Part shown: positions 24,301 through 35,230 of the stretch, piece by piece
Position numbering within the stretch: position 1 is the stretch's first letter
Layout: the number at the start of each line of letters is the position of its first letter
Origin: Paragonimus westermani
Taxonomy: Eukaryota; Platyhelminthes; Trematoda; Plagiorchiida; Troglotrematidae
NCBI GenBank assembly: GCA_008508345.1
Contig: QNGE01003296.1
Span: 1 to 64,000, forward strand
Reading direction: 5' to 3'
DNA: 64,000 nt
Position numbers and translations under genes: made by a program
Notes under the pieces: model-generated
What the model saw: only the letters and a program-made list of their open reading frames with translations
The model's database searches: none
What the model was told of the DNA's origin: nothing

Positions 24301-27300
24301 AAAGTTTTGTTCGCGCTAACTTCTGTTCCGTACTCAGTATATTCTGATGTACTTGTGCAACCTCCGTGGACCGCTTTGTTTCGGGTTTCAGGTGACGACA
24401 ACCTATGGTCTGCTTTCTCATTGTTCAGTCTTCATCTACTCTGTATAATGAGCAATTATTATGCGAGGTGGGTCAAAGTACTTTTCCGGAAGGCCTCTAC
24501 TCAAACCCGTACAACTGTGACCAGATTTGTCCTGCTTGACCGACTCTACACAAAGTCAGTTCATGCAATAAGCATGCCCTGTAGACTCAGTCAAGAACAT
24601 TAGGCTACAACAAACACAGTCTTGAGCTTGCCTGTGAATTTGTGTTCTCTCAATTTCTCTATCTGGCGCACTCGCACTAAGACGAAACCGGTTACCAGTA
24701 CAAATAAATTTTACGGTGATCACCAGGTGTATATAGTCAGAACCGCGTTGGGCTGAGTGGCAAAGTGTCGGTTTTCACGAAATCTTTGTTGATACCCGAA
24801 ACATTGTGAAGATACTCAAACCAAATTTATAATCCCACGACAATGAAAAGTTATAATGGAAATCGGGGCCAAGCTAACTCAAACCTGATATTCGTTTAAA
24901 CGTGTGTCAGGTATATTTCAAATCACATAGGTGATATATGGACGCTGTCGACTGAGCAAGCGATTTGCAGTTTAAGTGCTGGACATTTTTGTATGCTCCC
25001 TATGGTTACTGACTTTCCATACCGCTATCATCCTGTGATAGAAAAGCCTGCATAATCAGGCCAATCGTCTGGAGGAACGACGCAAAAGTTGGCCGAGTGA
25101 GTGGAAGATATTGTCAGACGGAGGTTTACTAAACACAAGGAGGCGAATGTTGTGAGGTGTAAACATTCCCTTTATTATGGCCGGTTGTCTACGTAGAACC
25201 AGTGTTTATATGCAAAAGGCACATGACAACAAGAACATAAATTAAACACGACGCACATTAACCAAGTCAGGATCAACCTCACGATAGAGATACTGACTGT
25301 GCCAACACTGTACAGTCACAACAAAACGGTTGACTCTGCTCAAGTACCATGACTTCTGTGAATGCCGACAGCTCCGAGTTTCGACTACGTAAAAGTACCG
25401 TGAATGATACTAAGAGATCAACCAAGTGACGTGCATCCAAGTGGGTTTAGCAGTTGGAGACGCCGGGTTCTGGCTTAGTCGTTGTGCTGCTGATGTTTGA
25501 ATCATCGGTCCCGATAACCACTTAAGGATGCGTTCAGCCGTCCAATCTAGTAAAATGTGGTCCTTAGCCTAATGTATGTAATACCCCTGCTAGATATGAA
25601 CTGGTAACTTGGGTGAGGGGTAGTGGTCCGTTGGATCGCGATCGCGAGAGTGAAAGAGGATAAGACGAGTGAAGAACAACATTCACAATTCGGTCGCTAG
25701 GTAGATATGCTTTAGGGTTAACCCTAAGATGTTTCCTGTATTAGTTGTTATGTGATTACCGTTGAAACTCATGTTCGACCAAATTTCCTTCTTGGTGGCA
25801 GTCTCGGTGTAGGTCTTGGTCATTCGTGGCCTAAAGTGAATCCCTACGTATCTTTTTCAGATAACCGTTGGACAGTAATACGTCCTCGAGAGCTTCCTGT
25901 TCTTTAATGAAGTGGTAATCAGCACATATTTGTGTGATTTTCTGGAACATTGTTCAAACTAAACCGAGCGTTTGGTCCAGCGGAGCGGATGAGGAAAGCT
26001 GAAGATACTGTCTAATTCGTGTTGTCTTTCGATATACCGCGCGTTTCATTTTACCGTTTTTACGCCGAAAGCGGCAGACTTTCTCTTAATTTTTGTTGAC
26101 TTGAAAGTGTTAAGCAAAAGTGGAGTGCATTCAGAAGTCTGTGAAGTTGTTTGAATGAATATGCCACTACCAAAGTGTTCATGAAGAGTGATACTCTCGA
26201 TTGCGTTCGAAACATCCCGTTGTAAAATGTAAGCCGTTCTTTCACATCTTGATTGTCCGTAACCCTTGTGGACCAACTCTGGAACAACTTGGAGACACCG
26301 TGAGACAGTGTTCTCTGGAAGTAGCGGTTCCAACAACAGTTCCGTAAAAGAAGGCAGCACAAACAAGCATGGCTCAAGGGACCAGTAAGTAATGCACAAA
26401 TATTACACACACGAAAGCTAAAATGCTGTGAGCAACACAACAGCACTCTATGTAACACAATTCAAATTCAATATGTGCGCTCTTGCTAATCTCGAATGTG
26501 CATTACATCACCGGTAAATCAGTCAAGCTAAGGTCTACTGTTCTACCTCTTGCCAACTCATCAATTTGCTTGTCAAAATGACATTGCACACTCTTAGTAT
26601 AAGAAGACCAAGTTTGTAAAATAGTCGGTCGTAATATATGGTGACAGATTCTGGTGGGAAATGAAAGTGCACAAAAAATCGTCAGTCATGTTGAGAAAAT
26701 TGCGTCGATAACGAGTCATTTGAAAACGTCGTAGTTCAACCCTTAAACATACCCTCCAGGGGTTTGATCAAATCGAATTAGAATCTCACACTACTGGAAC
26801 TGAGACACTAACTGATAGGTTTCGAGATGTTCACAAACCATCCATCCAGCTTATGGTGCATTGAGTCGTTCGTGAATAGAATGGGTTTAACCGGGACAGT
26901 GCGTTCGTGCAATTTCAGCAACCTACTCACCTGTGATGTGCACGACCCCAATGACTACATTTGTTTATACTGGACCTCATTTATGGTTGTCATGACAGTG
27001 ACTCTGCTTCTGTTAATTTTCACCATGCTTAATTGCTGTTTTTGTTACCACGTGCCTTTCATATATACTCAGTGGCTTTACGTATACGGCCAACGAGATT
27101 GAACGAAATGGTAGCATCTCGCAAAATTTGTCATTTTGCCATGCTGGTGAATTGATGTTATCAGAATTTTTTTAGTGACCCCGGAATTATTCACGAGGGC
27201 CCGAAAAAGCGTCGCCCACAACAGGTTGTTACCATGTAAACAAATAAAACCTACACGTACCATAAGAAAACGATTATTCATATGGTTCGCCAAATTAGAA

Positions 27301-30300
27301 CGACAAACACTGATCATTGTATACAGCGCTCATATCTTCAGTCCATAGCCCATCGGAATCGGGAACGCCGTGCTTTGTTCAAGCTTATCGGGTGATATGT
27401 AGCAACCAGCAAAAAGTGAGTTGATCCGTTTCTGTACAAACTAACAGCTGTTGTTGTCGACCGCACTGGGATAAGCAGAAGAGGTTCTAAATATATGGAT
27501 ACTAGATAAGAAACTGGGTAGTTCCTGCAAGTCAGGTGCTCAGAGCTCCCGAATGATTAGCAGGGTGAAAGAACACATGTATTGGGACCCGAGTAAAGTT
27601 AGTGACAGGTATGTGGACACCAGAACCAAGATGGTATGCGTTTTCGGTCTGCTACTCCAGCAGCGTTCTCTAAGTCGACAATTGTTACTCTGGTAGCTGA
27701 GTAGTCGACCCTAAGCATTTCTACAAAGAAGAAGTTCCTGATCAGTTTCTGTCTCCAGAGAGAATACAGACGTTTTCCTGGCCCTAATCTTGAAGATGTT
27801 CGTGTGTGGATACTTTTCAGCAGTGAGAATGTGAGATGAAGCCTTTTAATATGGATAACCTAAGACAAGGACGGCTGTTTGAGATAACAAATCACGGTTC
27901 CTCTGTTGCATTGTGCAAAGTGATCAACTGACGCATTCGGTAACTATCAGATGCAAGAGGAAGAGGTGTTCGCAAAACACTGTACCATCAATTTTGTTCA
28001 TGTCCCACACAGCAACTCAATAGGCGTGTATAAAATGTGAAACCTACTCTTGGTTAAGATATTTGGTGACAAGATGATGTGCACAAATTAAGGCTGAGAT
28101 TCAGGCTGACAGATGTTCCGTTGATAGCGGTCTTCATCTTAGAAAAATAATCCTATGTTCTTTCAACGACTCTGTGAAAACAGTGAAACCTAATTCAACT
28201 TAAGCAGCTGTTCAAGTTTCTCAATCGACAGAGAGTTAGGCCATCCAGAGAAGTGTTATATTTATGATGTGCCAGATTGACTCAACCAATGAGACGCCTA
28301 ATCACGTGAGTCCGCCAAAATACAAAGTTCACGAACGTAATGCATTTGCTACTGATGAAGTACCTCAAAGTGTTGTTTCGGTCATCCGGTGAAGAGTCGA
28401 ACTACACGGACCTCCGAGAAAATGAGGTAGACAACCTCAAAACAAGTTTCTGCTCTTTGAAAAACACGAGCAAGTATATCTTCACGTTTCCCATTTACTC
28501 CGGTTTGAAGCTAGAAATCCATGCAAGATTCAGCTGGGCAAATTTCTTCTGTCCAGCTTATGTTTTAAGACTATCATTGTGAACTATACGGATGACCCTC
28601 TGGAACAGGCAGAATGGGAAACGGACGCCGAAAATGGACCGTTTGGTTTGGACTGTTATTTCGAGCAGTATTATGAAGTCTCTTCGTAGGTGACTCTCTT
28701 TCAACTGGATGTGCTGTAAGAATCCATCCGACCGTCGGAGAAAATGTCAAACACAACACACAACAGGGGCTGTCTATACCGGTGTACATTAGCACAACCA
28801 GCTGCTCAAACATGTGTATTAGCAAGCAAAATATCTACAACGTTAGATAAGTTTTTGTCACAATTTCACACAAAAGGAGAAGGCACGTCTGATTGTATTT
28901 CACAAGATGAACCAACTGTTAAGTAATCTAAGTGGATACTGACTGAATGAAGTGGATAATGATTTCGTAGGTTACTTCAAAATTTCGATGTTACGGAATC
29001 AGATAACATCTGGACAAAATTGGAAAATTGAACGTGTTCCAAAATGATAAAGTATATCGATTACTTGACTCATCCATAATAAAGCAAGTTACAAATGTTA
29101 TTACAACTTTTCAGTTCTCCTTTTGTGTGCCAAAAACAACTGGCAGAAAAGTGCTCAATCTGTCTGATTCTTCTCGCACCGACACAGTTTAAAAAGACAT
29201 CCCACAAACACGTTAATTCACGGTACAGAAGGATCGCTAGGATCCACCAAGGTTCCACCCCGCTTTGAATAAACGGACTTTAGGCGTACTGTATCTCAAC
29301 CGGAATAACGTGAACAGATTTATGTTTTCTTATGTAAGAACCTGGCAAGATTTTTCAGTACAGTAGTATGTTTCCTACCGGGTGAGGTAAACTTGAGAAA
29401 GGTTTTCACGTACAATTGTTCCTAACATTCACGATTTTGTAATAAACCTCGGTCATGAGACGTTGTTAAAAACCTGGTGAGTTGGGGTGCTTAGACATCA
29501 CTCCGTTTGTTGAACCCATTTGTTTGATCCGTATTAGATGGCGACGTACAAATATTGATCGATCGTGTTTTCAGTATCCCTGCATAAGGTCACCAAATTT
29601 TGGATCATTCCGTTAGTGTTTAAAATTTGTGGATCAGTATGTTCATTTAGAACGTGAGTTCATCAAGAAAGCTACAGGTAAGCAGCTACGATATCTACGA
29701 GGTCCACTCATTTGACAGATATCTGTTCCGTTGTGAATGCACGCTGTTCGTGGAACCACAGATTAAGAACTGTTCAGACGTTTGTATTGAGTCGGTCTTA
29801 TGAGGAAACGAAACAAAAAATAAATGTATGTTAATAGAAAATTGAGAACTCAACATGGAACACAATGAAATGTCTGGTTTGGTTGTGTTTACTTAAGGAT
29901 ATCAGGAACCTGATGCAACACCACCTGCTTGACAGTGAAAGTGTGGATGTCGTTATCATTTAAAGAAAGCACGATCTTTGATAGTATCCTTCTTATTGAC
30001 AATATCCGAAAGTCGTGGTCAAACCTAAAAGCTAGCTTCAAGTACACCCTCATAAAAATGACTGTCGTAAAGGGTAAAACGAGCACAGACCTACTAGAAG
30101 CAATTCTCAACCATTCCTTCGTTCGACACTGTGTTAATTATTAATGAGTTTACAGAAGTCACATTAAGTACCGAGGAAGTTTCCAGAGGAGCACACTGAG
30201 ACTAATTTCATTAAAAGATTATTTGCAAAATGTAGACGATCTTCGAACGTCACTAAGTCTTCATTCATTTCGGGAGAGCACATAAAGACAAAAACCTGTC

Positions 30301-30839
30301 TTTTTGCTCTGTAAATCTGTTACGTTGAATTAGCTCCTCGCGATGGGAGAGAAGTCAGCCGTCGAGCCAAACACCGGATTTTCCAAGCTAGTCTGTACAG
30401 TAGTTTACTCGCTCTCATTGGTTGCAAAAACCTTCTATCATGTAATGAATAACGGGTTGTTGTCCAGCAAAAAATGTGCAGTCTCCTGACAACTCGAATA
30501 AATGAGTTCTGGTGAGAGGCGTTCCAACTTGAAAATATGAATCAAGGTTTCATCAGTTACGTGAGGTTGGCTGCTCACATCAGACCTAAAGGCTAGAATG
30601 TCTGACTGAGGTTACGGAGCGTAGGTAGTTTGCTGTTTAACCGAAGGCTACCCCTTACTTCCAAGTAAACTGTCACTGTATCTAGAAGTAGAGAAGTCCA
30701 TCACAATATGTACGCAAAAGGTTTATGAAAGGCGTCAGCTAACTTATTGAAAAAAAAATCAATAACGGATTCCCATAGACTACAAATCGTTTTGACTTTC
30801 CTGAGGATTACACTTGAAGAAAACTGATAACATTCAAAA
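21371..30839. other. Non-coding stretch
   Basis: No supported gene. Open frames at 24178-24603 (141 codons, plus) and 26046-26458 (minus, two frames) have no recognisable domain. A tRNA-like head lies at 24749-24760. A frame at 26920-27102 contains one likely membrane segment and is discussed in the findings only. Confidence 0.45.
24749..24800 (+). repeat. tRNA-like relic (A-box only)
   Basis: TGGGCTGAGTGG at 24749-24760 resembles the D-arm and A box of a tRNA, with one mismatch to the consensus. The region to about 24800 has tRNA-like length but no good B box and no pairing acceptor stem. It is probably a decayed SINE head. Confidence 0.25.
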
Positions 30840-31110
30840 GTAGTTAAATCTGTATATCTCAGACGTACAAAATGCGATGGTGTGATCTGGTTCCGGCTGC
30901 TTTTGCCCTCACAATGACTTTGTATCGATAAACAGATTGGGAATAACACAACGTTACGAGCAAGCTGTAATACTCTTCGTTCCAACCACCTCGGATGGCC
31001 TTCCACAGGAGTGTTGTANCTGGCATTGCAGTCACCGCATTTGATTTCGTAAACGCAATCTCTCTGGTCGACTTTGTATCGAGTTAAATACAGATATTGA
31101 GGTGAAAAAT
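30840..31110 (-). pseudogene. Penelope-like element fragment, copy 2 (GIY-YIG start)
   Basis: In the minus-strand frame 31186-30701, residues 38-57 read KVDQRDCVYEIKCGDCNA, an undetermined residue (the N at 31019), then Y. This matches the first strand of the GIY-YIG endonuclease of PLEs, where a G-V-V-Y-x-I-x-C-x-x-C pattern leads to Y-I-G-E-T. Here the second tyrosine is followed by N-T-P instead of I-G, and the frame passes straight into the EG-PRWL-RRVLQLAR block shared with copy 1. The rest of the endonuclease and all of the reverse transcriptase are absent. It is a broken, joined relic. PLEs use reverse transcriptase plus this endonuclease to insert. Confidence 0.6.
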
Positions 31111-34100
31111 GTTCACACATAAGGTTGAATACAATAGCCACCGTAAAGCACATAGTGAATAAAGTATGTACACACATTTGGACCAATAATATAAGTTAAT
31201 CACGCAGAAAAATTCCGGTGGACTTATTTACGAAATTGTTAAGATGTGAACATTGGTAAAAGCGATCCCAGCCAAATTCATTTACCAAGTGTGAACAAAT
31301 CACCCGGAATCCGGTAAAAATTTTAAATGAATTTTAAGTGATCTGCACGTGAAGTGCAGTGCTAACTGAAGTTAGATACCAATACTCAAGTACAAGCGAA
31401 ATGGTTTGTTAATGAAGTTTGTTCCTGGGTATTTTCTCCTGAAGGTGTGGGGAGCTTCTTCCCAATGCACTGCTTAAACGGTCATTAACTTTCTGTAGAT
31501 TCAAAACCGGATTGAGACTTTCACAAATTTGGTCATATTCTGACCATTTTCTTCTGATAACCTTCAATGAATCCCTAGAAAGAAGACTTCCTTGATTCCA
31601 CCATATATAGCATTGTGTCTGTCACAGAAACGAAACCTAAAATAACCATCAGTCGCGGGAACAGTACCAAATGATCCAAATGAATAGTGAGCCAAAGATA
31701 TGTGAAACACCATTCCAGTAAATGATCACATGCAGCAAGAAACGAAACACAGAAGGTCTAAGTTTGATGGCATATACAGATGGGCGAGAACAACTGTACT
31801 TTAGTGTCTTTTCAAACGTAAGCAATCACCATCCGAACAGGATGGCGATTCCGACGTTTTTTTCAAAACTTTGCCTCTCAGCTTTACATTTTGTTTTGCT
31901 CCTAATCCAAAGTATTTATTAAAAATTAAAAATGTCCTATTTCGAGATTTTTTTACAGCGGACAGAAATATGTGCATACATATAGAATTCCCGCTGAAAC
32001 TTAGCTATGTCGTACAGTTTTCTGGCTTACTTTTGGCAATCGTCATCGATATCGAGTGGTTTTTCAAGTTATATCAAATATTTTCAGTCTTACTCACAGT
32101 TTCAGCTTCCAGAAGACCTTTCTTCTGGTGTGGTCTTATTCTACCCTGATACATTTTGGAAAATCATAAGCATGGCAACTATTTTTAACCTCAGTTCTCA
32201 CTGTCCGAAAACTCAAAATACCGAAAGTTCGTAATCAAGATAATCTAGAAACTCACTAACCCCAATTCGAAACAAAACATCTGAGCAAAATACGTTAGTG
32301 TGCCAGAGGGAAACATTTGGACTGTTAACGGGAATATAATCTATAACCGACAGAGTTTCATTGCTGTTAACAACGTCCCGTTTCTCATATTCTTATTGCG
32401 AGCTGCCCCCAACCGTTTGTAGTTCGGCTTATACGTCAACAAGAGTGATAAACAATGCATATCCGGAAACATTTATCGAAGCGAAAACTTTAGCTGTCTC
32501 TAACAAATTAGCACGAGGATCTCTCTTTAGACTGAATATAGCACAGGGCCGACTCGTACTCTTAATAACGATCCGTTTGCTTCTATTATTCTGTATTATT
32601 ATTAAGCATACACCTGAACACGAGGATCATCTACGGACAGACCAGTTTTCTTGAAACGAATTAAATATTATTCGTTTATTAAAAAACGCACAATTCAAAA
32701 GACGTGGTGGGGCGTTATATGCAGATCTTGTATTTCTTGATTTCCAGGTACAAGGCGGTGAGTCTAGACCAATAATTCGTTGGCTCACTTAAATGTCGTG
32801 AAACTAAAATCGATTAACATGTTAGCTGTGAGTAGACCAGGTGATATGTCAGGTTTATCTGATTTTGTTCAAAACTTGAAACTGTTGGACCTGCATTCCT
32901 TGAGAGTGATCTACGAATGTTTAAACATCCTAGGTACGATATCCGATTGTGAATTGACCAACTGTGGTTTAACGGTAAAAAAACTTGCTCGGCATGTCCA
33001 GCCGACGCCTGCGGGTTAGAAAAATCTTTTAAAGGTTGTCTTTACCGTTTTTTCTTAATCGGCCCATTTTCTCAGATAAACGCCAGAACCAGATCGCTTC
33101 ACGTTCGGTATATCATTCTGCGTAGTATGTTTGTAGAGGGTTAACGTAGACAATTTGAAACTTTAGAGGAAATATAACTAACACTCAGCCAGATTGTTTC
33201 AGCAAATGTCAGAAAGCAGCTTGGCTAGTTGAATGACGAACAATTAGATAAGGACGTGTAAACTCTACCCGGAAGGGTTCTAGCAAAAGTTTCCCAGAAC
33301 AAGGTATTCTTATCTGACCGTTTTCATCATTGTGCTAACTGATCTTGCAAACAATCGGTTGATGTCTAATTTGTTACTGGAATTTAATTCAATTAAACCG
33401 GTATCCCCGAACTTATTACGCAGTGCGATGCGAAGAACTGTCACTTTTGCCGCTCTCAAAAAATTAAAATAAAAAATGGTACGATTTTTTTTACTTAACC
33501 ATGGGAACAAATCCTAATTATGTTTGGGAGAAAGGCATGTTCAGAAAGTTGCTGTACACAGTGACTCAGGCCCACGACTAGTCGCGCTAAGGCCCCAAGT
33601 AAACTGCAATATTCACACCAACTGTTGATAAGCATACAAACTCAAAATCAATAATGTTTTTCGAAGTGAATTCAAGGTTTAGATTTGTTGAAGAAATTGC
33701 TTCCAAGAATTTTGTGCAGTGCTGTCTTCAGTTAATACAAAAGCATTTGTCGTAAGCAGCTCGGCTCACAGATTTTTTAACCATACCATTGAGGTAGAAT
33801 GTACTAAATGCTCATCACCAGCGTCAATTTAAACAACTCTTTAGTGCAGTGAGGTCATCATTTCAAGAACAGTAAGGCTTGGTTTGTACAGAAGCCAACA
33901 TTAATGAGAAAGACAGGAAGTCGCGTGAAACCAGCGTGCACAAAAGGCGCTTCCAAATTAAACCGATTGGCAATATAAACATGACGGTCCGATTTTAGAG
34001 AGTGTTTCATCAAATGGAATTCCGTGTGGGGTAATGTTCTTACACCGCACAGTGATGAGAGGCAATGGATTCAATGAAATACTTATGACACCTACAGTTT

Positions 34101-34346
34101 ATGTAAAATGTATCAATCATCCGTTCAACAACCAAACCTGGCAAACAATAAAAACTCTCATTCACTAGTTAGTCGGCTGCCCAAAATGTGTGGAATTTGG
34201 CGACGTTCGGCCCCAAAACTAACCTTCTGATTCTGTTTGTATCTTTGTTATCATGGAGTAACCGTCACACTTTTATTGTAAGTTATCCTTGAATATGTAC
34301 CACTGGGTGACTGCAGCAAAGTCAGCACATGCAGTGTCTTTACCTT
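31111..34346. other. Non-coding stretch
   Basis: No supported gene. The frame at 32780-33019 (79 codons, no ATG at its start) has protein-like composition but no domain or clear splice sites. Small frames at 31722-32234 are T-rich and probably chance. Confidence 0.45.
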
Positions 34347-34796
34347 ACTACTCATCAGTAGTCTAAAATATCGCCTAGCACGTTCAAGGAAATCAATGAT
34401 TTCGACCTGTCTCGTAAGTCCTAATCGCAGGGTTATTGAGTGAAGTTAACAGGACAGTTACTGTGTCTGCTCAACAGACGATCGGGCAACCTGATCATTG
34501 CTCACAAGCGAGAGTGGTTGGGCGTTCAGATTTGATAATTCGGTCGTGCTGCATGTGAGGTCAATGGCGGCGCAGTGGTCAACACGGTTGCCTCATGAAA
34601 GCGTGGCCGGAGTTTTAGTGCCGACCGTGGCAAGGATATGCACTACTGTCGAGCTCTAATGAGAGCCAAACTCGCGTCTAGTGCTCGTTTTTGAAAGAGA
34701 CTGGCTGGATTGTCTATCTGAATGCGAACGCTGCGATCACTTGTGAGTGATGTTCAACTGGAAACTAAACCAAATCCTCGACTACTCATTAGTAAC
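34347..34796 (+). mobile_element. Hammerhead SINE copy C (most complete)
   Basis: This copy of about 450 bp starts with ACTACTCATCAGTAGTC and ends with CGACTACTCATTAGTAAC, so both ends carry the same short motif. The order matches copy B: shared 5' block, tRNA-like region with CGGCGCAGTGG at 34568-34578 (one mismatch to the A box), hammerhead, then the GCGAACGCTGCGATCAC and GTGAGTGATGTTCAAC blocks. Having both ends, it best defines the unit length. Confidence 0.85.
34640..34684 (+). ncRNA. Hammerhead ribozyme motif, copy C (core damaged)
   Basis: Stem I GCACTA (34640-34645) pairs perfectly with TAGTGC (34679-34684). Stem II GCTCT (34653-34657), loop AATG, AGAGC (34662-34666) is perfect. The cleavage triplet GTC (34676-34678) and the two-pair stem III with loop TCGC are intact. 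Two core bases are changed: A6 to T (CTGTCGA) and G12 to C (CAAA instead of GAAA). Both are essential in known hammerheads, so this copy should not cleave. Confidence 0.8.
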
Positions 34797-34804
34797 ATGC
34801 GTTG

Positions 34805-35230
34805 CCCTTATACTGTATAATACCTTAGATGAAAAACTCAGTGACATGTCTGAATACATTTCTTATTTGGTTCAATGAAGTTCACGACTCCAACCTAACT
34901 GGGGTATCTAGTGGAGTGAGCAGATTGGCGCTTTTCTCTTTTTCCGACTTGACTGGGCAACCTGAAGTCTATTCATATGAGGTTGTGTTTGGGCGTTCGG
35001 ATTGGATCACTCGCCCAATCTGAGATTGCCGGTTTTGTCTTCAAGACGCTGGTCTCGCAATCAACGAGCCAGAGTACAAACTTTTTACCTGGATGAAGTA
35101 AGCACTTATATTGAGCTCTAATGTAGACAGAACTCCAGACTGGTGTTTCCTTTCGAAATCGGCTAGCGGGAAAAGTAATCTGTATGCGAAGACTGTGACC
35201 AAGTGTGATGTCTTTCAGTTTTCAAATAAA
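34805..35230 (+). mobile_element. Diverged SINE copy D, tandem to copy C
   Basis: Aligned by eye to copy B, it keeps CTGGGCAACCTGA, GGGCGTTCGGATTGGAT, GAGCTCTAATG, TATGCGAAGACTGTGACC and GTGTGATGTCTTTCAG in the right order. It follows copy C directly. The tRNA-like part differs from copies B and C, so this may be an older subfamily. Boundaries are approximate. Confidence 0.6.
35102..35146 (+). ncRNA. Degenerate hammerhead remnant, copy D
   Basis: GCACTT at the start, GAGCTCTAATG in the stem II position, AGAACTC in the GAAAC position and TGGTGT at the end line up with the hammerheads of copies B and C. The CTGANGA core is lost, so it is a fossil only. Confidence 0.5.

Noticed and set aside
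24178..24603. A 141-codon plus-strand frame, the longest after the transposase and the PLE relic.
   Set aside because: No motif, no splice or promoter context, and a hydrophobic, T-rich start typical of chance frames.
26046..26458. Two overlapping minus-strand frames of 117 and 132 codons.
   Set aside because: They overlap in different frames without any recognised domain, so at most one could be real and neither is supported.
32780..33019. A plus-strand frame with protein-like composition.
   Set aside because: It lacks an ATG start and a convincing acceptor, and no family was recognised.
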